Of a stretch of 26,823 nt of DNA, positions 21,542-26,823 are shown piece after piece. Position 1 is the stretch's first letter. Every line of letters begins with the position of its first letter. A program made the position numbers and the translations under genes. Below the pieces are notes generated by a model. That model saw only the letters and a program-made list of their open reading frames with translations. It had not been told where the DNA came from and did no database searches. The stretch is from Flavobacteriaceae bacterium (GTDB lineage Bacteria > Bacteroidota > Bacteroidia > Flavobacteriales > Flavobacteriaceae): positions 1 through 26,823 of the forward strand of contig JAAZVG010000004.1 of assembly GCA_018623655.1 (NCBI GenBank). Direction: 5' to 3'.

Positions 21542-23977
21542 ATGAAAGGGGCTACCGAAAATATTATTTCTTGGTTCGAATCGAAGAAATGGAGTCCCTT
21601 TCCATTTCAAAAGGATTGCTGGAAAGCCTATCTTGAAGGTAATTCTGGGCTTTTAATGGCCCCCACAGGTTCGGGCAAAACACTGGCGCTCGGAGCCCCC
21701 ATTCTACAATCTATAGATCAAAAGAAAAAGGGTTTACAAGCCTTGTGGATTACCCCTTTGAGAGCCTTGTCTCAAGAAATATATGAGGCCCTAGAAAGAG
21801 CTTCTGAGGAAATGCAGCTCCACCTAGAAATAGGATTGCGCAATGGAGATACCTCAACCAAAGAAAGAAGCAAGCAGCGTAAATCACTTCCTCAACTGTT
21901 AATCACTACACCTGAAAGTCTTCAATTACTTCTTGCCTCTAAGGGTTATGAGGCGAGGTTTAAATATCTAAGAAGTGTTGTGATTGACGAGTGGCATGAT
22001 TTATATGCTAGTAAACGTGGAGCACTTTTAGAATTGGGATTATCTCGACTTCGAGGAATAAATCCAAAGCTTCAACTCTGGGGAATAAGTGCTACCCTAG
22101 GAGACCCCATTCTTGCACTATCCGTTTTAAAAGGAGCCGTCATTGAAGATCATAAGGTGCCGGATGGATGGACTATTATTCAATCAGAGCTAACCAAAGA
22201 GATCTTAATAGAATCTCTAATCGCAGAGAAAGCAGATCGATTCCCTTGGCGCGGACATTTAGGACTTCATCTGATTGATCAAATTGGTCCACTGCTAGAA
22301 AAAAGCAAAAGTATTCTCATTTTTACCAATACCCGCAGTCAATGTGAAATTTGGTTTCAAGCGTTACTTTCCCACTACCCCGATTTAGCTGGTCAAATGG
22401 CTATGCATCATAGCTCAATTGAGAAAAATACGCGACTTTGGGTAGAGAATGCACTTAGAAGTGAGCATCTAAAAGTCGTAGTATGTACCTCGAGTCTCGA
22501 CTTAGGGGTAGACTTCACTCCGGTTGAAACGGTAATTCAAGTTGGTGGACCTAAAAGTATCGCAAGGCTGATGCAACGGGCAGGCCGGAGCGGACACCAA
22601 CCTGGCGCTCAAAGTAAGTTATACTTTCTACCAACTCATGCTATGGAAATTATAGAATCGGCTGCGCTTAAAATTGCCGTTCAAGAAAGACAGATCGAAG
22701 CAAGCGCACCCTATCTCAATGCCTATGATTTACTCATTCAATATTTAACTACCCTTGCCGTTTCTGATGGATTTTACCCTCATAAAATACTTTCTGAGGT
22801 TCGAACTACCTTTTGTTTTCAAACCCTTTCAGAAGAGGGATGGAACTGGATTCTTCGGTTTATTACTACAGGTGGAGAGTGTTTAGAAAATTATGATGAG
22901 TACCAGAGAGTGACTATTGAAGAGGATGGTAGGTACACAGTCACAAAGCGTTCGATCGCTATGCGCCACCGATTTCAGATAGGCACTATCGTCTCAGATG
23001 CTACCCTGGCAGTACACTTTATTAGCTGCGGTTTCATCGGCACTCTAGAGGAGTGGTTCGTCTCACAACTAAAGCCCGGTGATCACTTTACATTTGCAGG
23101 TCGTGTTTTAGAGTTTATTCGAGTTCGCGAAATGAAGGTTCAAGTGCGAATAAGCAAGACTAAATCGAGTAAAGTTCCCGCTTGGATGGGCGGAAGACTC
23201 TCATTTAGCTCTGAAATGTCTATGTATTTGCAAACAGCGCTCACCATGCTCGATAGAAATAGTAATGGGTTAGCCAAAGAGATAAAAGGTCTAAAAGCCG
23301 TTTTCGATGCGCAAAAAAAGGAAAGTATCATCCCAGACCAGGATACTTTTTTAGCCGAAACATTTAAAACAAAAGAAGGCTTTCATCACCTCTTCTACAC
23401 CTTTGAAGGACGATTTATAAATGAAGCCCTAGCTAATTTATTAGCCTATCGACTAAGTCTTTTAAATCCAATCAGCTGTTCTCTCGCCTATAACGATTAC
23501 GGATTTGAGTTACTCTCTGACCAGCTCATTGACATTGAAGAAATAGCTATACAAGAATTGTGGTCTACACGAGACTTGATGATTGATCTAAAGGCTAGTA
23601 TTAATCTTAGTGAGCTCTCTCGTCGTAGCTTTAGAGATATCGCTGTAATTAGCGGACTGGTATTTAACGGATATCCAGGAAAGCCCATTAAAACCAAGCA
23701 CCTCCAAAGCTCAAGTCAACTCGTTTATGAAGTATTCAAGAGCTATGAACCTGAAAATCTTTTGATGCTTCAAGCCGAGAGAGAAGTCTTTGAGCACCAA
23801 CTCGAATTTGACCGTTTAAAAAGAGTACTTGAAAACATCAATCGTAAAAACACCTACATCGCTAGATGTGAGAAGCCAACGCCGTTTTCATTTCCGATTA
23901 TTACCGACCGATTACGAGCGAGACTATCAAATGAAGATCTTGAAAAGCGAATTCAAAAAATGATACAACAATTATGA
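21542..23977 (+). CDS. Ligase-associated DNA damage response DEXH-box helicase (Lhr-like)
   Basis: 811 residues, superfamily 2. Walker A is APTGSGKT (40-47), then TPLRALSQEI, TTPESLQ, the DEWH box at 149-152, ISATLGDP, VVCTSSLDLGVDFTPVE and the arginine-finger motif QRAGRSGHQPG. The C-terminal half (about 430-811) carries the Lhr core winged-helix and beta-barrel parts. It is shorter than long-form Lhr and matches the version encoded with ligase and PdeM. Expected role: 3'-5' DNA translocation in repair. The stop overlaps the next gene's ATG by 4 nt. Confidence 0.94.
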   Translation: MKGATENIISWFESKKWSPFPFQKDCWKAYLEGNSGLLMAPTGSGKTLALGAPILQSIDQKKKGLQALWITPLRALSQEIYEALERASEEMQLHLEIGLRNGDTSTKERSKQRKSLPQLLITTPESLQLLLASKGYEARFKYLRSVVIDEWHDLYASKRGALLELGLSRLRGINPKLQLWGISATLGDPILALSVLKGAVIEDHKVPDGWTIIQSELTKEILIESLIAEKADRFPWRGHLGLHLIDQIGPLLEKSKSILIFTNTRSQCEIWFQALLSHYPDLAGQMAMHHSSIEKNTRLWVENALRSEHLKVVVCTSSLDLGVDFTPVETVIQVGGPKSIARLMQRAGRSGHQPGAQSKLYFLPTHAMEIIESAALKIAVQERQIEASAPYLNAYDLLIQYLTTLAVSDGFYPHKILSEVRTTFCFQTLSEEGWNWILRFITTGGECLENYDEYQRVTIEEDGRYTVTKRSIAMRHRFQIGTIVSDATLAVHFISCGFIGTLEEWFVSQLKPGDHFTFAGRVLEFIRVREMKVQVRISKTKSSKVPAWMGGRLSFSSEMSMYLQTALTMLDRNSNGLAKEIKGLKAVFDAQKKESIIPDQDTFLAETFKTKEGFHHLFYTFEGRFINEALANLLAYRLSLLNPISCSLAYNDYGFELLSDQLIDIEEIAIQELWSTRDLMIDLKASINLSELSRRSFRDIAVISGLVFNGYPGKPIKTKHLQSSSQLVYEVFKSYEPENLLMLQAEREVFEHQLEFDRLKRVLENINRKNTYIARCEKPTPFSFPIITDRLRARLSNEDLEKRIQKMIQQL

Positions 23978-24603
23978 TCTTAACATTTGCTGATCAATCC
24001 TTTGAATTACATCCGACTGGAGCAATATTTTGGCCCAAGGAAGAACTGCTAATAATCAGCGATGTTCACCTGGGAAAAATTACCCATTTCAGGAAACATG
24101 GAATGCCCATACCCAATGATGCCGCGTTAGAAAATTTTGAAAAGCTAGATCAAATTATAAGCTACTTTAATCCTGCACAATTAGTTTTTCTTGGAGATCT
24201 ATTTCACGCTTCTTTCAACAACGAATTTGTACACTTCAAATCTTGGGTTGCGCAACAGACTGTTCCCATTACTTTAATTAAAGGAAACCATGAGGTTTTA
24301 GATGACGCTACCTATGCGTCTTTCGGAATCGAGGTAGAGCCCTACATTACTTTTGATACATTTCGATTACAGCATTATCCTGTAGAGGAATCGAGTAATG
24401 TACCTGTCATTTGTGGACACGTACATCCCGCCTATCTTCTAAAAGGAAAAGCCGGGGACAAAATCAAACTCAAATGCTTTCATGCAACCGAGATTCAACT
24501 TACCCTCCCAGCCTTTGGGGTTTTTACAGGAAGTCATCTTATCATCCCCAAACCTCAAGACCAAATTGTATTACTGACTGGCGAACGTCTAATTGCCATT
24601 TAG
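23974..24603 (+). CDS. pdeM: Ligase-associated DNA damage response endonuclease PdeM (metallophosphoesterase)
   Basis: 209 residues. Calcineurin-like metal motifs are in order: SDVHLGK (D30, H32), LGDLFH (D75), KGNHE (N105, H106) and GHVHP (H149, H151). It is the fourth gene of the exonuclease-ligase-helicase cassette and overlaps the helicase by ATGA. Family members are Mn-dependent phosphodiesterases with proposed DNA endonuclease activity. The assignment rests on motif order plus context. Confidence 0.93.
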   Translation: MILTFADQSFELHPTGAIFWPKEELLIISDVHLGKITHFRKHGMPIPNDAALENFEKLDQIISYFNPAQLVFLGDLFHASFNNEFVHFKSWVAQQTVPITLIKGNHEVLDDATYASFGIEVEPYITFDTFRLQHYPVEESSNVPVICGHVHPAYLLKGKAGDKIKLKCFHATEIQLTLPAFGVFTGSHLIIPKPQDQIVLLTGERLIAI

Positions 24604-24606
24604 ACC

Positions 24607-24614
24607 TATATTTG
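24607..24614 (+). promoter_or_regulatory. Promoter -7 box for mfd
   Basis: TATATTTG is a full TAnnTTTG match, starting 3 nt after the pdeM stop and ending 10 nt before the mfd ATG. The mRNA leader would be only a few nucleotides long. Confidence 0.55.
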
Positions 24615-24624
24615 CACCGCCTTT

Positions 24625-26823
24625 ATGAGTTCAATTTCTGAACAAATCATTCAAAAATTTACTTCCTCAAATTCTTTTGAGCAGGCTCTAACACGTCTAG
24701 AAAACACTGGCCAAGAGATAAAAGTAACCGGCCTTACCCAATCTGGGATTTCAGTATTTATCTCAAGCGGTCATCAAAAAAATCAGAAGAATTGGCTAGT
24801 TATTGTTGAGGATAAAGAGGCAGCAGCATATATTCAAAATGACTTAGCGCGCTTCCTCGGTAAAGATGAAGCCCTTTTTTACCCCGCTTCTTATCGTCGA
24901 CCTTACGAAATTGAAGCAATCGATAATGCTAATGTTCTTTTGCGATCCGAAGTTCTTCAACAACTTTCAAAGAGCAGTAAGCCAAAGGTTATCGTAACCT
25001 ATACCGATGCAATACTTGAGAAAATTATTACTAAAAAAGATTTTATAAATCAAAGAATCGATCTCAAAATAGGTGATAAAATAGGGTTGGATTTCATCAA
25101 CGAAAGTCTATTTGAGTTTGGATTTGAACGAACCGATTTTGTGACTGATCCGGGAGAATTTTCAGTTCGTGGAGGGATAATAGACGTCTACTCATTCGCT
25201 CATGATTTCCCCTATCGCATTGAGTTTTTTGGGAACGAGGTAGAAAGTATCCGAACCTTCGATATTGAAACACAACTCTCAAAAGAAAGTGTTAATCATC
25301 TAACGATCGTGCCTAATATGAATCGGTCAGAGGTTGTCCGGGAGCGAATTTCATTTCTCGAATATTTCGATTCAGATAGTACCTCAGTCTTCATTCAAGA
25401 GTATGAGATTGTTAAAAAGAAACTGGATGAGCTATACGCTAAAGCCGAACAGTATTTTGATAAATTGGACAGTTCGTTAAAACATTCCCGCCCTTCTGAA
25501 CTATTCAGTAATTCAAATATGCTCGAGGCCGATCTAAAGTCTCACTCATTTGTCCGATTAGAAAAAGAACGATCAGAAAACAGCATTGATTTTAAACAAA
25601 AAGGTCAACCCGCATTTAATAAACGCTTCGATATTCTTTGGAAAGAGCTTCAAGCAAAAAAAGAAGATGGTTATGCCTGTTATTTACATTGCAGTTCTAC
25701 TCCACAAGTAGATCGATTCAAAGAGATATTTGCACAATATCAAACAGACCTTCCGTATACTCCGGTGATCATGCCCCTCATGGGTGGCTTTGTAGATGAT
25801 CAGGCAAAACTCTGCTGTTATTCTGATCACGAAATCTTTGAGCGTTACCACAAATTCAGTGTTCGTGGGGCAGCAGCCAAGAAACAAAAACTCAGTTTAG
25901 CAGAACTCAATAAACTAGAGGTGGGTGACTATGTTACGCATATTGATCACGGAATAGGAACTTTCGGTGGGCTTCAAAAAATCGAGGTAGAAGGTAAAAT
26001 GCAAGAGGCTATAAAACTGATTTATGGAGATCGAGATATCTTGTATGTAAGTATTCATTCACTTCATAAAATCGCTAAGTATAATGGTAAGGATGGGGCG
26101 CCACCTAAGTTGTATAAACTCGGCTCTGGAGCATGGCAAAAGATAAAGGAGAAAACAAAGTCACACGTCAAAAAGGTGGCCTTCGACCTTATTGAAGTCT
26201 ATGCAAAAAGGCGTTTAGAGAAAGGTTTTCAGTTTGGCCCTGACTCCTATTTACAGCACGAACTAGAAGCATCTTTCATTTACGAGGATACACCAGACCA
26301 AGAGAAAGCGACCAAAGAGGTAAAAGCCGATATGGAGCGCGATCGACCTATGGACCGCTTGGTATGTGGAGATGTGGGTTTCGGAAAAACCGAGATAGCT
26401 ATTCGTGCTGCCTTCAAGGCCGTAGATAACGGCAAACAAGTAGCGGTACTCGTTCCTACTACGATTCTAGCATTTCAGCATGCCAATACTTTTTCTAAAC
26501 GTTTAGAAGACCTGCCGGTAAGGGTAGATTTTTTAAACCGATTCAGAACGTCTAAAGAAAAAAAAGAAATAATAGAGGACGTAAAGGCAGGTAAGATTGA
26601 TATTCTCATCGGAACCCACCAAATTGTCAATAAGAAAATAAAGTTCAAAGACTTAGGACTCTTAATTGTAGATGAAGAACAAAAGTTCGGGGTTTCGGTT
26701 AAAGAACGAATCAAATCATTTAAAGCGAGTATTGATGTACTCACACTAACCGCAACCCCTATTCCAAGAACACTACAATTCAGTTTGATGGCAGCGCGAG
26801 ATCTTTCTGTAATTAATACCCCG
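24625..26823 (+). CDS. mfd: Transcription-repair coupling factor, cut by the window edge
   Basis: The first 733 codons are present, out of roughly 1,100 in the family, with no stop before the edge. Start ATG at 24625 (MSSISEQIIQKF). The UvrB-like N-terminal domains (about 1-350) contain FYPASYRRPYE, TDPGEFSVRGG and IDVYSF. The RNA-polymerase-interacting domain at about 425-500 has VGDYVTHIDHGIGTFGGL. The translocase core has Walker A GDVGFGKTE (about 582-590), the DEEQ box (about 682-685) and LTATPIPRTLQ. Mfd displaces RNA polymerase stalled at DNA lesions and recruits UvrA. It follows the ligase-linked repair cassette after 21 nt. Confidence 0.97.
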   Translation, partial: MSSISEQIIQKFTSSNSFEQALTRLENTGQEIKVTGLTQSGISVFISSGHQKNQKNWLVIVEDKEAAAYIQNDLARFLGKDEALFYPASYRRPYEIEAIDNANVLLRSEVLQQLSKSSKPKVIVTYTDAILEKIITKKDFINQRIDLKIGDKIGLDFINESLFEFGFERTDFVTDPGEFSVRGGIIDVYSFAHDFPYRIEFFGNEVESIRTFDIETQLSKESVNHLTIVPNMNRSEVVRERISFLEYFDSDSTSVFIQEYEIVKKKLDELYAKAEQYFDKLDSSLKHSRPSELFSNSNMLEADLKSHSFVRLEKERSENSIDFKQKGQPAFNKRFDILWKELQAKKEDGYACYLHCSSTPQVDRFKEIFAQYQTDLPYTPVIMPLMGGFVDDQAKLCCYSDHEIFERYHKFSVRGAAAKKQKLSLAELNKLEVGDYVTHIDHGIGTFGGLQKIEVEGKMQEAIKLIYGDRDILYVSIHSLHKIAKYNGKDGAPPKLYKLGSGAWQKIKEKTKSHVKKVAFDLIEVYAKRRLEKGFQFGPDSYLQHELEASFIYEDTPDQEKATKEVKADMERDRPMDRLVCGDVGFGKTEIAIRAAFKAVDNGKQVAVLVPTTILAFQHANTFSKRLEDLPVRVDFLNRFRTSKEKKEIIEDVKAGKIDILIGTHQIVNKKIKFKDLGLLIVDEEQKFGVSVKERIKSFKASIDVLTLTATPIPRTLQFSLMAARDLSVINTP

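Noticed and set aside
1..26823. Mobile elements, prophage, CRISPR arrays or toxin-antitoxin pairs
   Set aside because: No transposase, integrase, phage structural gene, spaced direct-repeat array or small toxin-antitoxin gene pair was seen; gene content is core and tightly packed.

Overview
The window reads as a chromosomal segment of a Bacteroidota bacterium, most likely of the Flavobacteriia / marine Cryomorphaceae type. The grounds are AT-rich DNA (roughly 40% GC by eye), Bacteroidota-typical small families (DUF4286, DUF2452), L25/CTC, and repeated TAnnTTTG promoter boxes, the -7 element of the Bacteroidota primary sigma factor. No mobile element, phage gene or CRISPR array was seen.

Layout: (1) 1-156, minus strand: 5' end of a photolyase/cryptochrome gene. 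(2) 272-6580: a sulfide/persulfide module holding a Crp/Fnr-family regulator with three clustered cysteines, a SulP permease, a persulfide dioxygenase fused to two rhodanese domains, a type II sulfide:quinone oxidoreductase, and a pair of half-size YeeE/YedE transporters. (3) 6682-8310: folE, a glutathione-peroxidase-like gene and a DUF2452 gene. (4) 8358-8439, minus: tRNA-Leu(CAA). (5) 8559-10819: prs, rplY, pth. (6) 10840-16948: ribF, serS, a DUF4286 gene, rsmA, mgtE, a D-2-hydroxyacid dehydrogenase and an ArsC-like reductase. (7) 17057-18809, minus: aspartate kinase and a GNAT acetyltransferase, converging on region 6 across a highly structured 109-nt gap. (8) 18928-24603: the ligase-associated DNA repair cassette (MBL exonuclease, ATP-dependent DNA ligase, Lhr-like helicase, PdeM phosphoesterase). 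(9) 24625 to the end: mfd, cut by the window edge.

The most notable signal is regulatory. The regulator gene, the dioxygenase gene and the sqr gene are each preceded by a partial or perfect palindrome, TGTAAC-N4-GTTACA. In all three its centre lies exactly 33 nt upstream of the centre of a TAnnTTTG-like box, which puts it near -41, the classic class II activator position for Crp/Fnr proteins. A weaker copy lies before the YeeE pair. I infer that the Crp/Fnr protein activates itself and the sulfide-oxidation genes, sensing reactive sulfur through Cys77/Cys83/Cys84, which sit where cAMP-binding homologues have their phosphate-binding cassette. At sqr the palindrome is also the core of the terminator of the preceding gene.

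Proposed pathway: SQR oxidises sulfide to a persulfide, the dioxygenase part of the fusion makes sulfite, the active rhodanese domain moves sulfur between persulfide, sulfite and thiosulfate, and the YeeE pair and SulP move sulfur compounds or oxyanions across the membrane. The low-molecular-weight thiol carrier is not evident from this window.
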